DNA of 64,000 nucleotides from Ureibacillus aquaedulcis (GCF_030418165.1 NZ_JAUHTQ010000001.1:248001-312000), one strand, 5' to 3'. Shown: positions 14,825-24,933, counted from the first letter of the stretch. A program made the numbers and translations. The notes: generated from the sequence alone by a model not told the origin.

Positions 14825-17515
14825 TTAATTCAAAGCAATTGGTAGACTTGCAGCTGATAATGCATTGAGTGCAGCGTTCTTCCCATCAGCTACAGAAAGA
14901 ACATATATTTTATAACTAACATTTTTTTGAATCAGTTCACCATCTACATCTTTAGAAGATGAATTTAGAGTGATTGCTATTGGTCCTTTTCCTCCACCTT
15001 CACTTTTCTCAACTTTTGTTTTTCTAGTGGAATCTAGAATACTATTCACAGTTGTTAGAGTGAAATTACTACTAGACTTTACTACAAAAACTTCATAATA
15101 AGAAATATTTGTTTCTGTAGCAGCCCTGTCAAAGCTAATATCAAGATCCAATCCATTTCCAGTATCTCCATTATCCTGAACAGTTACATTTGTGACCTCA
15201 TCAACTTTTGGGTTTGACAATGTAACTGCTGGAGCTGAAGGTGCGGATAAAGCATTGATGTTACCAGTGTTAGAAACACTCAGGACATAAACCACATATG
15301 GCTGATCGGGTTCTATAACATATCCGCTTACATCCTTAGTAAGTATGCTAAGCTTTACTTTTTGATTCTGTCCATTTTTAGAAACTTTAGTGTAATTCGC
15401 TGCTGGAACTAAATTCGCCTTTGTTAAGTCAAAGGAATCTTCAGCCCTAACAACCATAATTCGATATTCGGAAATAATTGTTTCATCTGTAATTCTATTA
15501 AAACTTACTTCTAAATCAGTACCATTTCCTGCATCTCCAACATCTTTAGCGATAACTCCTTTTACAGCAAGTGCAGCAGTATTTTTTTCCAACTTTACAG
15601 GAAGCGACGCAGCTGATAAAGCATTGTTATAACTACTTCCACCTGAAGATACGGAGAGAACAAACACTTTATATTCGACACCTTCGCGAATAATTTCCCC
15701 AAAGGCATCTCTTGTAGTTGATGATAAGGCTTTCTTCAAATTTGCATTCGTTTTCGATACAGAAGTATAGTAAGAGGTTGAATTAGCTGAGCTCAGGTTA
15801 AATCCATTTGACTGAGCTGATTTTACAACCATAATTCGATATCCGCTTATTTTTGTTTCATCTGCTACCTTATTGAATGATACCTCGATATCTCGACCAT
15901 CTCCCCAATCGCTAATATCCTTTACAACAAGATTCGTTACAGGTGTTGCAAGTTGATTGTTTGTAAGTTTAATAGAAGGTGAAGCCGTGGATAGTGAGTT
16001 TTTATAAGAGTTTGGTTGATTCCCGATAGAAAGAACAAACACTTTATATGCAATGTCACTTTGAATATAGGAACCATCCACACTTTTCGTACTAGAGGAA
16101 AGATTGATCGCCATATCCGCTGACGAACTTTTTGCTACCCTAGAATAATACTCAGATGACATACTTTCAGCTTTTGTTAAAGTGAACTTACCGGCATCTG
16201 CTTCTCTCACAACAAAAACTCTATATTCAGTTACACGGGTGTCATTAGTCGGTGCTGTAAAGCTTACTTGTAAGTCTCTTCCATCACCATAATCCAATGT
16301 ATCTTTAACGGAAAGCTTTGTAATGCGAATCTCCTCTGGGTTACTTCCTAGAGTAATAGCATTGGAAGCGACTGCTAAAGAACTGCTATATGATTTTAAA
16401 TGGTCCCCCAAGGATAAAATAAATACCTTATATGTTACTCCACTTTGTAGCAATCGACCATAGTTATCTCTTGTCGACCTTGATAGAACTTGCTTAATAT
16501 TAGAACCGTTTTTTGCAATTGATGTGTAATTGGAAGCTGAAAGTTCTTTAGCAGCAGATAAATTAAATGTATGGGCCTCATCTGATCGAACGACAATTGC
16601 ACGGTATTGAAGCAAATTACTTTCATCTGCACTTTTGTTGAAAGTAATCTCAAGATCACGACCATCCCCAAAATCACTTGCATCCTTTACCCTCAAATTT
16701 GAGACAGCACTTACTTTATTTTTAGTTGTTAAGGTAAATTTAGCAGAGTCATATGCTAAAACCCTATTATTCTTATTAAAAGATGCTATCACCAAGGTAT
16801 AGTCAATATCGTTCTGTAGTAACTCTCCATCTGTATCCAGCGTATTTGATTGAAAGGCCTTCTCGATTGTTGCCCCTGCTTTTAATATAGTCGTATAACG
16901 ATTAGTTGTTAAGTTAAAGGAATTATTTACATTAAAGGATGCAAACTTAGAAGTCTTTACAATCATTGCACGATAATGATCAATTTGGGATTGGTTTTTT
17001 GCAGACGTAAAACTAACTTGTAAATCACTCCCATTTCCCCAGTCGTTATTATCCTTAACAGCTATATTAGATACTTTATTATTCTTTGTAGTGATTTCTA
17101 CCCGTTTTGTTGAGTTGTTATATACTACATCATCTCCAAATGCTTCACTAACAAAACGAACAGGTACCAATGTACGGTTTGCTAAAACTCGAGCGGGTAC
17201 ATCTAATTGTACAGCCTTATTATTAATAATCGCGTTTTTAGAACCAAGAGTAAGGACAATAGTCGTACTACCTCTTGTAGCCGTAATTGTTTTATTCGCT
17301 GAGTTGTAATTTACCTTCGCTTTAAGTCCTTCAAAAATTGCACGTAAAGGAACTAAAGTCCTTCCTCCTTGAGCAATTGGTGGCTGGTCAGTACTAATTT
17401 CATTTCCATCAATTACAATCGTTATTACTTTGTTAGAAGCAAAAGCTTGAGTTGGTATGGTTAACCCTATGAGTAAAATAAAGGAAATAATTATTTTTGC
17501 TGATTTCTTAAGCAT
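14825..17515 (-). CDS. Secreted protein: copper-amine-oxidase N-like domain plus six FN3-like repeats
   Basis: An 896-residue exported protein. Residues 1-26 are a signal peptide ending QAFA. Residues ~30-145 form a copper amine oxidase N-terminal-like domain (PPIAQGGRTLVPLRAIFEGL and NRTLVPVRFVSEAFGDDV), a fold common in Firmicutes wall proteins and unrelated to catalysis. Six repeats of ~120 residues follow. Each begins V-x-N-(x)n-VKD, has D-x-G-(D/N)-G-x-DL-x-(V/I)-SF, and then YR-x-(M/I)-VV(K/R). The conserved Asp/Gly cluster looks like a metal-binding loop. The start is fixed by CAGGAGG. No SLH or LPxTG anchor is visible, so attachment may be through the N-domain. Probably an adhesion or wall-scaffold protein; function unproven. 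Confidence 0.88.
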   Translation of the reverse strand: MLKKSAKIIISFILLIGLTIPTQAFASNKVITIVIDGNEISTDQPPIAQGGRTLVPLRAIFEGLKAKVNYNSANKTITATRGSTTIVLTLGSKNAIINNKAVQLDVPARVLANRTLVPVRFVSEAFGDDVVYNNSTKRVEITTKNNKVSNIAVKDNNDWGNGSDLQVSFTSAKNQSQIDHYRAMIVKTSKFASFNVNNSFNLTTNRYTTILKAGATIEKAFQSNTLDTDGELLQNDIDYTLVIASFNKNNRVLAYDSAKFTLTTKNKVSAVSNLRVKDASDFGDGRDLEITFNKSADESNLLQYRAIVVRSDEAHTFNLSAAKELSASNYTSIAKNGSNIKQVLSRSTRDNYGRLLQSGVTYKVFILSLGDHLKSYSSSLAVASNAITLGSNPEEIRITKLSVKDTLDYGDGRDLQVSFTAPTNDTRVTEYRVFVVREADAGKFTLTKAESMSSEYYSRVAKSSSADMAINLSSSTKSVDGSYIQSDIAYKVFVLSIGNQPNSYKNSLSTASPSIKLTNNQLATPVTNLVVKDISDWGDGRDIEVSFNKVADETKISGYRIMVVKSAQSNGFNLSSANSTSYYTSVSKTNANLKKALSSTTRDAFGEIIREGVEYKVFVLSVSSGGSSYNNALSAASLPVKLEKNTAALAVKGVIAKDVGDAGNGTDLEVSFNRITDETIISEYRIMVVRAEDSFDLTKANLVPAANYTKVSKNGQNQKVKLSILTKDVSGYVIEPDQPYVVYVLSVSNTGNINALSAPSAPAVTLSNPKVDEVTNVTVQDNGDTGNGLDLDISFDRAATETNISYYEVFVVKSSSNFTLTTVNSILDSTRKTKVEKSEGGGKGPIAITLNSSSKDVDGELIQKNVSYKIYVLSVADGKNAALNALSAASLPIALN

Positions 17516-17815
17516 TGCATAACCTCCTGTGAAAAATTCATTAAGACAAGTATATAAGAAAAACTAGGTAATATAAACAAAATTTTACAATTATACTTAC
17601 CACTTAAATAGAGTCTTAAATTCAGTATTTAATTTCACGAAGAATTTAAATTTAAATTAGTTTTCCGATGTCATTAATCTGAAAATTGGTGTTTTTAGGT
17701 AAGTAATGCATTTAAATTTCATTTAATTAAGGTACTTACACAATCTAGCTAATCTAGGTAAAATAATTGGAGTTTTGGTTCTTTTTACCAAAATTAATTA
17801 ATTCGGAGGAAATCT
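17516..17815. other. Divergent promoter region without genes
   Basis: AT-rich spacer of 300 bp between the divergent 896-aa gene and an SLH pseudogene. It should hold promoters for both. No clear operator seen. Confidence 0.4.
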
Positions 17816-18082
17816 ATGAAGAAAGAGGTAGTAGCTGGAGTAGTAGCGCGGCATTGCTAGTAAATCCAATTATACAGTTAAAAAGTAATGCTGCGGTAAG
17901 TTTTACAGATATAGAAAATACATATGCAAAGGATGCAGTTCTTGAACTGGTGAATAAAGGCATAATGCTTAGCTGGAACATCTGAGAAGGTCGCCTCCCG
18001 GGGGGGTTTACTAATATCCAAGTTAAGAGCTTTTGCTAAAAACTTATGGTTTATTAAAAGTAACAACATCAGTAAAGCATAA
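17816..18082 (+). pseudogene. Remnant of an SLH-domain protein gene
   Basis: A good ribosome site (CGGAGGA) precedes ATG AAG AAA, but the signal-peptide frame ends in TAG after 14 codons. In another frame there follows AALLVNPIIQL, then a clear SLH start (VSFTDIENTYAKDAVLELVNKGIM), and in a third frame AGTSEKVASRG and LISKLRAFAKNL. At least two frameshifts therefore separate a leader and one SLH domain. The GGGGGGG run near 18000 is a likely slippage point. It was once an SLH-anchored surface protein; only the first ~90 codons remain. Confidence 0.72.
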
Positions 18083-18103
18083 TAGTCTTATATAATAAAG
18101 TAT

Positions 18104-18130
18104 GCCTCACTTAACTGTGTAGGCTATTTT
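18104..18130 (+). terminator. Terminator after the SLH pseudogene
   Basis: GCCTCAC pairs with GTGTAGGC (one bulge) over TTAACT, then TATTTTTATT. It has been kept although the gene upstream is broken. Confidence 0.55.
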
Positions 18131-18233
18131 TATTGTTAGAAGGTTTTTATAAGTGAATCTAAAGAATAGCCTAAAATATTTGATTTCTTTACCGATATAC
18201 CTAGATGGAAACAATTTTAAAGGGGCTATAGTA

Positions 18234-18602
18234 TTGGATATAAAAGACATCATATCAAAAATCAATAAAACAGTGGATGCATTGGAATTTACCACTGCCA
18301 GAAAGTACATTGAAGAAAATATTGAATTAGTCAATCAAAATCGGGTTCATTTGAAAAGTAATGCGCGAGAAATCCTAAAGTTTTTAAATGAACAGTTGGA
18401 GTCTGGCGAACAGCCGTTAACCAAAGCTGAGATTAATGTACTCAATACGCTGAACGTGTATGCAGCGAGATTTGATATCAGAAGCATGAAGCGTAATATA
18501 AAAGGGAATGAGCAATTACTTTTGAAAAAAGAATCTATTAATTATCTCAGTACTGATGCGCGGATTTTTTTAGAGAGCATGGGCGCTATCGGTAAACAAT
18601 AA
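18234..18602 (+). CDS. Conserved hypothetical cytosolic protein (122 aa)
   Basis: The TTG at 18234 is preferred as start because AAAGGGG lies nine bases upstream; the frame extends further left but without a ribosome site. The protein (LDIKDIISKINKTVDALEF...) is all-helical in appearance, with TARKYIEENIELV, KSNAREILKFL and a C-terminal YLSTDARIFLESMGAI. I recall similar ~120-residue proteins in Bacillales, with no known function. It stands alone between the SLH remnant and the chemoreceptor gene. Confidence 0.68.
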   Translation: MDIKDIISKINKTVDALEFTTARKYIEENIELVNQNRVHLKSNAREILKFLNEQLESGEQPLTKAEINVLNTLNVYAARFDIRSMKRNIKGNEQLLLKKESINYLSTDARIFLESMGAIGKQ

Positions 18603-18946
18603 TTTTCTATGAACCTTTCAATATTTTTTGGAAGGTGTTTGTTGTATTATCGCAAAAATCATTTTTCTTAAGGTTAAGCAGAATGTTGGTAATGGAAGAA
18701 AAAGAGAATTTCTCCATAGCAAAATACGCGTTTCTTCTATATTAATTAATATCTTTCTCTTCTAATAAAGGAATTGCGGCTTTTGTCGAAATATATACTA
18801 GAGTTCGCAAAAGATATTGAATAGTAGCATAAGTAGGAATATAATCATATATCGAATGGCCTATTTTTGAGAATCCTTTTAGGTCTTATGAATGTGCAAT
18901 GAAATTTTTTTGTTTGTCTACTAATTAAATTGTGAGGATGGTATGA
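18603..18946. other. Upstream region of the chemoreceptor gene
   Basis: 344 bp without a gene. A weak hairpin (AACCTTTC/GGAAGGT) near 18612 may end the preceding gene. No clear promoter boxes could be fixed. Confidence 0.35.
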
Positions 18947-20707
18947 ATGAAACTCAATTTGCTGGCTTTTTTTACTGGAACGATCAAACGGAAACTTCTG
19001 ACTGTTTCAATCCTGTTACTGACGATTCCTTTGCTTGTTTTAGGTGCATTTAGTTATGAAAAGAGTAGTAGCAGCTTAGGTGAGCTTGGTGAAACAAATA
19101 TAAAAAACAGTGTAGAACATACGATTGCCATTATGAATGTATTAAACCAGGAGGTCGAAGAAGGAGACATTACGCTAGAAGAAGCTCAAGAAAAAGTTAG
19201 AATCGCGATACTAGGAGAAAAGAAGGGGGACAATACACGACCTATAAACAAGAACTTCGACCTAGGTGAAAATGGGTATATGTTTATCGTTGATACTGAG
19301 GGGAATTTAGTCGCCCACCCTTCAAAAGAGGAAAGTAATGTCTGGGACAATCAGGATTCAGAAGGTAAATATTATGCTCAAGAATATATTGGAAAAGGAA
19401 TCGATGGGGGAGGATTTACCTATTATTTTTATCCATTCCCAAATAACGAAAATAACATCGGCGAAAAAGTTTCCTACTCCAAGGAGTTTCAGGAATGGGG
19501 CTGGGTTGTTGTAGCGGGTACCTACATGCTGGATTTTGAACAACCTGCGGATGAAATCTTAACATTGAATCTTATTGTTACGGTAATTACCCTGCTTATC
19601 GGGATTGGGATCATTTGGCTATTTGCCAATAATGTAACGAAGCCTATCAAAAAAGTAACAGAACAAATGATACATATTGCAGATGGGAATCTAACGACCG
19701 AGCAACTGGACATTCTTTCAAAAGATGAAACTGGCCAATTAGCGAATGGACTGAATCAATTGCAGACGAACTTAAAGAGTATGATTCAAAATATCTCGCA
19801 AGCCTCCCAGCTTATTTCAGGTCACAGTGAGGAGCTTACCCAATCTGCAAATGAGGTAAAGGTAGGGACGGAGCAGATTGCCAAAACAATGGAGGAAATT
19901 GCATCCGGTACGGAATCCCAGGCAAGTTTGGCTGGTGATCTTTCCACTTCAATGGGCAGTTATGTGGAGAAAGTTGAAGAAGCCAATGAAAATGGCGAAA
20001 GAATCTATCAGTCTTCGAATGAAGTTCTAAAGTTGACAGAAGACGGCTCGCAATTGATGCGACAATCAGTTGAGCAAATGACGACAATTGACCGCATCGT
20101 AAATGATTCCGTTCAGAAAGTGCAACAGCTTGATGATCAATCCAATGAGATTTCAAAATTAGTAATCGTTATAAGAGATGTAGCCGAACAAACGAATTTG
20201 TTGGCGCTTAACGCAGCGATTGAGGCGGCGCGTGCCGGAGAACACGGGCGAGGATTTGCAGTAGTGGCAGAAGAAGTGAAAAAGCTCGCGGAAGAGGTAT
20301 CCAAATCAGTTACGGATATCACAAAAATTGTGAGCAAAATTCAAAGTGATACTTCGGGTGTGGTTCACTCATTACAAATGGGATATACAGAGGTAGAGAA
20401 GGGAACCGACCAACTGAAAACAACTGGCGACACATTTAGAAATATTAATGATTCAGTTAAAGAGATGGCATCCACGATCAGGGTGGTTAGCGATAATTTA
20501 ACAATGATGAAATCAACTAGCCAAGAAATGAACTCATCGATTGAGGAAGTGGCAGCTATTTCGGAACAATCTGCGGCAGGTATAGAACAAACCTCTGCCT
20601 CCACTCAGCAGACAAGCAGTTCAATGGAAGAAGTCGCTGCAAGTTCCGAGGAGCTTTCTAAACTGGCGATTCAGTTGAATGATTTGGTGCAGCAGTTTAG
20701 GATTTGA
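18947..20707 (+). CDS. Methyl-accepting chemotaxis protein with Cache sensor
   Basis: A 586-residue transmembrane chemoreceptor. TM1 is at about 14-36 ([19 protein letters not shown]). An extracellular single-Cache-like sensor spans ~45-210, including [19 protein letters not shown], typical of receptors for small organic ligands. TM2 is at ~207-228. A HAMP domain ([11 protein letters not shown]...) follows, then a long coiled-coil signalling domain with the conserved hairpin tip [19 protein letters not shown] near 411-430. The Q/E-rich helices hold the methylation sites. It signals through CheW/CheA. The start has GTGAGGATGG upstream. Monocistronic, with a strong terminator. Confidence 0.96.
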   Translation: MKLNLLAFFTGTIKRKLLTVSILLLTIPLLVLGAFSYEKSSSSLGELGETNIKNSVEHTIAIMNVLNQEVEEGDITLEEAQEKVRIAILGEKKGDNTRPINKNFDLGENGYMFIVDTEGNLVAHPSKEESNVWDNQDSEGKYYAQEYIGKGIDGGGFTYYFYPFPNNENNIGEKVSYSKEFQEWGWVVVAGTYMLDFEQPADEILTLNLIVTVITLLIGIGIIWLFANNVTKPIKKVTEQMIHIADGNLTTEQLDILSKDETGQLANGLNQLQTNLKSMIQNISQASQLISGHSEELTQSANEVKVGTEQIAKTMEEIASGTESQASLAGDLSTSMGSYVEKVEEANENGERIYQSSNEVLKLTEDGSQLMRQSVEQMTTIDRIVNDSVQKVQQLDDQSNEISKLVIVIRDVAEQTNLLALNAAIEAARAGEHGRGFAVVAEEVKKLAEEVSKSVTDITKIVSKIQSDTSGVVHSLQMGYTEVEKGTDQLKTTGDTFRNINDSVKEMASTIRVVSDNLTMMKSTSQEMNSSIEEVAAISEQSAAGIEQTSASTQQTSSSMEEVAASSEELSKLAIQLNDLVQQFRI

Positions 20708-20725
20708 TTTTAAGAGTTTTCATAG

Positions 20726-20745
20726 ATAGTATCTATAGATACTAT
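20726..20745. repeat. Perfect 20-bp palindrome after the chemoreceptor gene
   Basis: ATAGTATCTATAGATACTAT reads the same on both strands. It lies 18 bases after the stop and just before the terminator. It could be a protein-binding site or a small RNA hairpin protecting the mRNA 3' end. Confidence 0.5.
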
Positions 20746-20760
20746 TATAATAGATAATTA

Positions 20761-20812
20761 ATAACCTCCTTTAGCAATGATGAGCATTGCTAGAGGGGGT
20801 TATTTTATTTCA
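20761..20812 (+). terminator. Terminator of the chemoreceptor gene
   Basis: A 19-bp stem, ATAACCTCCTTTAGCAATG with its near-complement (two G-U pairs), followed by TTTTATTT. Confidence 0.9.
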
Positions 20813-21042
20813 TTTTATTCGAGAAAGGCAGAGTTGTTTTTGATTGATTATTAAAATCTTTCATTCTATTTGATGGTATGGAAAACCCTTCATAATTAAT
20901 ATTTAACCAAAAGGAAAATTATGTTAAGCTATTTAGGTGGTCTTTTACTATAAAGGAATATTGTGGTTAATCCTATGTTAAGTAAAACACCGAAACCAGA
21001 GTCGTAGTTATACGAATCTAGTATGTGAAGGGAGAATGACGG

Positions 21043-22386
21043 ATGAAGAAAATGTACAAAAGCTTGATCGCTGCTTTGCTCGGTCTTGTACTCGTGTTGT
21101 CAACCATGCCGGCAATTCAAGCTGAAGAAGGCGTTCCAGACGTTAGTCCTTGGGCTACTGAGATACTTAACGAAGGAGAAAAATACGGAATCTTCTCAAC
21201 TGACTTGTATTATGAAGGATTTAGAAGTGAAATCTCCATTGAAAAACTTAACGAATTATTAGCCTTAACAGAAGATAAAATTGCATCATTACAACTGGCT
21301 GAAAATAAAAATTTCAAGCCAGCAAGCTATAAAGAAAACACAACTAGAGGGGATATTATCAATCGCCTTTATAACATTGTTGCCCAATACGATCTACCGG
21401 TTGGCGATGATGCAGTAGCTTATATGAAAGAACGTAATATTTTAAAAGGTTCAGGCAAGGGGTTACATCTAGATAAGAAGGCAACAGCGCAAGATGCAGT
21501 AGTGTTGGCTGTTCGCGTCATCAAGGATACGTTCCACCTGGCAGATCAAGGTTCTAAGGGTGTAGCTTGGGTTGTAGAAGATGAAGATACGCAAGTCTAC
21601 TTGCTTGGCTCAATCCACTTGGGGATTCCTGATTTATATCCCTTCAATCAAAAGTTATTGAATGCGTTTGAGGAATCAGATGCACTATTGGTAGAAGCAA
21701 ATATTCTTGATTTAGAGGCCCTTGACTACTATGCAGAAAAGGCAATGTATACAGATGGCACAACACTTAAAGATGCAGTGAGTGCAGAAACTTATTCAAA
21801 AGTTGAAAAGGTTGCTGAAGCTTACGAGCTTCCAATGGAACAATTAGTGCTCCAAAAGCCTTGGATGTTATCTAGTGCTCTATCATCGCTATCAATGGAT
21901 GATTATTTTGGGATCTCACCAGAGGAAATGTCGATGCACGGAATCGATATGTATTTCTTGCTTGATGCCATGGTCAAAGGAAAACCAATCAGGGAATTAG
22001 AAGGAACAAGAACACAAGTCGACTGGTTTGACGAAATATCGCCTGAAGGTCAGGAAGAAATGTTAGTCGATACTTTAGATGCTATTCTAGAGCCAGCTGG
22101 AGAATCAGAAAATGAGATGATGCAAGAATGGTTTGAAAGCTGGAAAAAAGGCGACTTCGAACCGTTTGCTGAAAGCTTACAAGGGATGGATGGCGACACA
22201 TCCGAATTCAACACAATGCTATTCGGTGAACGTGACGCTAACATGGCCGAAAAAATTTCTACTCTATTAGAAGATGAAGAAGGCACGTTCTTTGTAGTCG
22301 TCGGTGCTGGCCACTTCACAGTCGACAAAAACATCCGTTACCACCTAGAACAAGATGGGTACACGGTTGAACCGTTTTATCAATAA
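21043..22386 (+). CDS. Exported TraB/GumN-family protein with SLH-like N-terminus
   Basis: A 447-residue protein with a signal peptide (1-27, ending IQAEE). Residues ~28-165 look like degenerate SLH repeats (VPDVSPWATEILNEGEKYGIF and VAYMKERNILKGSGKG). The C-terminal ~275 residues are a TraB/GumN (PF01963) domain with the characteristic LLGSIHLG near residue 188 and a final VVVGAGHFTVD. This family is related to EreA/Tiki and may act as a metal-dependent hydrolase or peptidase. AAGGGAG precedes the ATG. Surface attachment through the SLH-like part is inferred. Its substrate is unknown. Confidence 0.88.
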   Translation: MKKMYKSLIAALLGLVLVLSTMPAIQAEEGVPDVSPWATEILNEGEKYGIFSTDLYYEGFRSEISIEKLNELLALTEDKIASLQLAENKNFKPASYKENTTRGDIINRLYNIVAQYDLPVGDDAVAYMKERNILKGSGKGLHLDKKATAQDAVVLAVRVIKDTFHLADQGSKGVAWVVEDEDTQVYLLGSIHLGIPDLYPFNQKLLNAFEESDALLVEANILDLEALDYYAEKAMYTDGTTLKDAVSAETYSKVEKVAEAYELPMEQLVLQKPWMLSSALSSLSMDDYFGISPEEMSMHGIDMYFLLDAMVKGKPIRELEGTRTQVDWFDEISPEGQEEMLVDTLDAILEPAGESENEMMQEWFESWKKGDFEPFAESLQGMDGDTSEFNTMLFGERDANMAEKISTLLEDEEGTFFVVVGAGHFTVDKNIRYHLEQDGYTVEPFYQ

Positions 22387-22410
22387 GATTCATATCGGTT
22401 TAGTGAAAGA

Positions 22411-22455
22411 GAAAAGCGAATTTGAGGTCAAATCTCAAATTCGCTTTTTCTTTTG
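22411..22455 (+). terminator. Terminator of the TraB-family gene
   Basis: AAAGCGAATTTGAG pairs perfectly with CTCAAATTCGCTTT across GTCAAAT, then TTCTTTT. It may also serve the converging gene at 22505. Confidence 0.9.
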
Positions 22456-22504
22456 GATAGTAAAAAGGCACCACTGTCGTATGGTTAGAGTTATCATGAA
22501 ACTT

Positions 22505-23311
22505 TTAGTTTTTATTTAACTGTTTTTCATTGTATGGACCTTTGTTAACTGTTCCAAGTGCTTTTTTCCAAAGAGACTCTTTTTGGATAATTTCAGAATC
22601 GGTTCCCTCAATAAACTCAATTACCGAAAAGCGAAGGGAATCATAACCATTTTCTAAAACATATAAATTGAGATGATGTGCATTTCCCAGAAATTCTAAA
22701 TGGGCCATCCATCTTCCAATAATACCACCCGAACCATATGCACTTCCTATGTACCGGCTGGTTCCGTCGATAGAACGTTGAATATAAACTCCGTTTTGAC
22801 TCAATACTTTTTTCAACTTGTTTTCTTCTGTTTTATCCTCCCAAATGGCAATAACTTCTTTCCAAGTAAAGGTTTGGCCAAAAGCATCTTCCATAGAGGT
22901 ATCTACATCTGGTAACTTCAATCCTTCAAATTTGGATGTATGTGCAAGTCTACTAGTTGCTTTGCTATCCTTTATAACCTCGTCGGAAGCAAGAATTTCA
23001 GCAATAGCAGTTGCTAATTGAACAAAGTCGGCAACCTGATAATCAATAAAATAACTTTTAATCTTAACAACACCTGGAAGGGATTCAAAAGTTGTTTTTA
23101 AGCCTTCATTCATATCCGGTGCATGATAAATTCTAAAAATTGTATTTGGTTCAGTTTTCCATAATTCGAACGATCTAATTTTATGGATATTCGTCTTCAA
23201 GCGATATGCCACCCATGGGGGAGTTTCAGCAGTATTATCCTCTCTTTTTTTAATCTCGAACAGACTAACCAGACCACTTGAAACGAGAATGGATTCCAAT
23301 AAATTAAACAT
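22505..23311 (-). CDS. GIY-YIG-like domain protein
   Basis: A 268-residue soluble protein. The C-terminal ~95 residues form a GIY-YIG-like module: GVYIQRS at ~174, then RYIGSAYGSGGIIGRWMAHL, with the Tyr pair and the following Arg of the nuclease family, and a late Glu (KESLWKKALG). The N-terminal ~160 residues are unassigned. AAAGGAG precedes the ATG. It stands alone and converges on the TraB-family gene. GIY-YIG modules cut DNA in repair enzymes and mobile endonucleases; whether this one is active is unknown. Confidence 0.8.
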   Translation of the reverse strand: MFNLLESILVSSGLVSLFEIKKREDNTAETPPWVAYRLKTNIHKIRSFELWKTEPNTIFRIYHAPDMNEGLKTTFESLPGVVKIKSYFIDYQVADFVQLATAIAEILASDEVIKDSKATSRLAHTSKFEGLKLPDVDTSMEDAFGQTFTWKEVIAIWEDKTEENKLKKVLSQNGVYIQRSIDGTSRYIGSAYGSGGIIGRWMAHLEFLGNAHHLNLYVLENGYDSLRFSVIEFIEGTDSEIIQKESLWKKALGTVNKGPYNEKQLNKN

Positions 23312-23605
23312 AATCTTTTTCTCCTTTAATATGTAATAGTTAAATTATAACAATTACGATAGGTAGGTTGGTGATTTGTTTATTAATCTGGTAATATTGT
23401 TAAAGTAACACTTACAAAAAATTCCAAAAGAATTAGATTACATGGTAAATGAGGCTGTGCATACGTAATGAAAGGTTGTATATCCGTTTACCTTTTATCG
23501 TAAAAAATTTGTACTTGTGAAAAAATAATGTGCCAATTACATATACTTGGTAATACAAATACAAGCAAATAGGTGATAATTGTGAATCAACGGAAAGGCT
23601 TAGTA

Positions 23606-24808
23606 ATGCGGGAAATTAGGATGAATGAAATGGCACAATCGATTGATCTCCTCAATTATGTGTTCCAAATGTCCATGTCCATGAAGAAAGACCGCCGCTT
23701 TGTCAGTGAAAAAAGTCGCCAGTTTAATGTTGGCCATGCCCTGGGGTGGTTTGATGGTAATCAGTTAGTTTCACAAATTTTAAGTTTGCCCTTTCAGGTG
23801 AATGTTTACGGAGTCTCATATGAAATGGGCGGTATTACGGCCATTGGAACTTATCCTGAGTACTCCAAGCAAGGGTTAATCGATAGTCTTATTAAAAAGA
23901 CGTTAACCGTTATGCGGGAGGAAGGGCGTTATATTTCGTATTTATTTCCCTTCTCGATTCCTTATTATCGGAAAAAGGGCTGGGAAATCATGAGTGATAT
24001 TGTGGAATTTCAAGTAAAGGATACACAGTTCCCTCACTATACTGAAGTTTCCGGGAAGATTCGTCGTGTTGACACACGTGCGGAGGACTTGGTGAATGTC
24101 TATGAAAAATATGCATCTCGAACCCATGGAGCCATGATCCGAAATACGATTGCTTGGAATGAGAAGTTCCATGAAGACTTCTGGGAAGAAAAATTCGTGG
24201 ATTCGGATGTACAGCTGCAGGCTGCAGTTTATTATGACGAAGAGGATGAACCTCAAGGCTACCTGTTTTATCGCGTGATGGAAGAAAATTTCTATATTGA
24301 TGAAATTGTTTATTTACAGGAAGAGGCCCGAAAAGGGTTGTGGAATTTTGTCTCCGCACATAAATCCATGGTTTATAATGCTTATGGAAAAACAGCGGGG
24401 AATGAACCCGTTGCATTCTTGCTGGAAGATAGTGAAATCATTCAAAAAGTCTCCCCGTATTTTATGGCACGTATTGTGGATGTGGAGAAATTTTTAGAGC
24501 GTTACCCATTTGACGAACCAAATTTCCACGTTTGTTTTAAAATCACGGATCGCTTGGTTGAATGGAATAATGGCACCTATGAGATAACATCAGAGGATTG
24601 GAAAGTGAAAATAAGAAAGGTAGAAGGCGATGCATTGGAAAACATCACGGTCCAAATGTCCATTCAAACACTAGCAACGATGCTCCTTGGCTACAAACGC
24701 CCCAAATACCTGGAAAAGATCGAACGGCTTAAGGGTACCTCCGAAACCATTGCCATCCTCGAGGATATACTGCCAATAGGGGTGCCTACTTTTATAGATT
24801 ACTTCTAA
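23606..24808 (+). CDS. GNAT acetyltransferase of the Eis type
   Basis: A ~400-residue protein with an N-terminal GNAT domain (MREIRMNEMAQSIDLLNYVFQM, then MGGITAIGTYPEYSKQGLIDSL with the acetyl-CoA loop), a second GNAT-like domain and a C-terminal SCP2-like fold ending DILPIGVPTFIDYF. This is the three-part layout of Eis-like acetyltransferases, which acetylate amines on small molecules or proteins. The ATG at 23606 has GGAAAGG upstream; a GTG at 23582 after AGGTGAT is an alternative. Monocistronic. Confidence 0.9.
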   Translation: MREIRMNEMAQSIDLLNYVFQMSMSMKKDRRFVSEKSRQFNVGHALGWFDGNQLVSQILSLPFQVNVYGVSYEMGGITAIGTYPEYSKQGLIDSLIKKTLTVMREEGRYISYLFPFSIPYYRKKGWEIMSDIVEFQVKDTQFPHYTEVSGKIRRVDTRAEDLVNVYEKYASRTHGAMIRNTIAWNEKFHEDFWEEKFVDSDVQLQAAVYYDEEDEPQGYLFYRVMEENFYIDEIVYLQEEARKGLWNFVSAHKSMVYNAYGKTAGNEPVAFLLEDSEIIQKVSPYFMARIVDVEKFLERYPFDEPNFHVCFKITDRLVEWNNGTYEITSEDWKVKIRKVEGDALENITVQMSIQTLATMLLGYKRPKYLEKIERLKGTSETIAILEDILPIGVPTFIDYF

Positions 24809-24875
24809 GTTTGTTCGGGTGGCAGGCACTAATACAAGTCCAATATCATTCAGCTTGACTTATTAATAGAAGTGG

Positions 24876-24918
24876 AAAAGCCATCAAGGCGAGAAGTAAT
24901 ACGCTTTGATGGCTTATT
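24876..24918. terminator. Shared terminator between converging genes
   Basis: AAAGCCATCAA and TTTGATGGCTT form an 11-bp stem with an inner GCG/CGC pair. It lies between the converging acetyltransferase and membrane-anchored unknown. Confidence 0.75.
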
Positions 24919-24933
24919 GGGTACATATATAAG

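Noticed and set aside
18597-18640. A strong terminator after the 122-aa gene
   Set aside because: The stem is short with several mismatches and lacks a clean T-run, so it was only mentioned in the gap entry.
20930-21042. A riboswitch before the TraB-family gene or the NlpC gene (shared GTCTTTTACTA near 20940 and 50460)
   Set aside because: Neither leader contains the conserved core of a c-di-AMP or other riboswitch I know; the shared word is short and may be chance.
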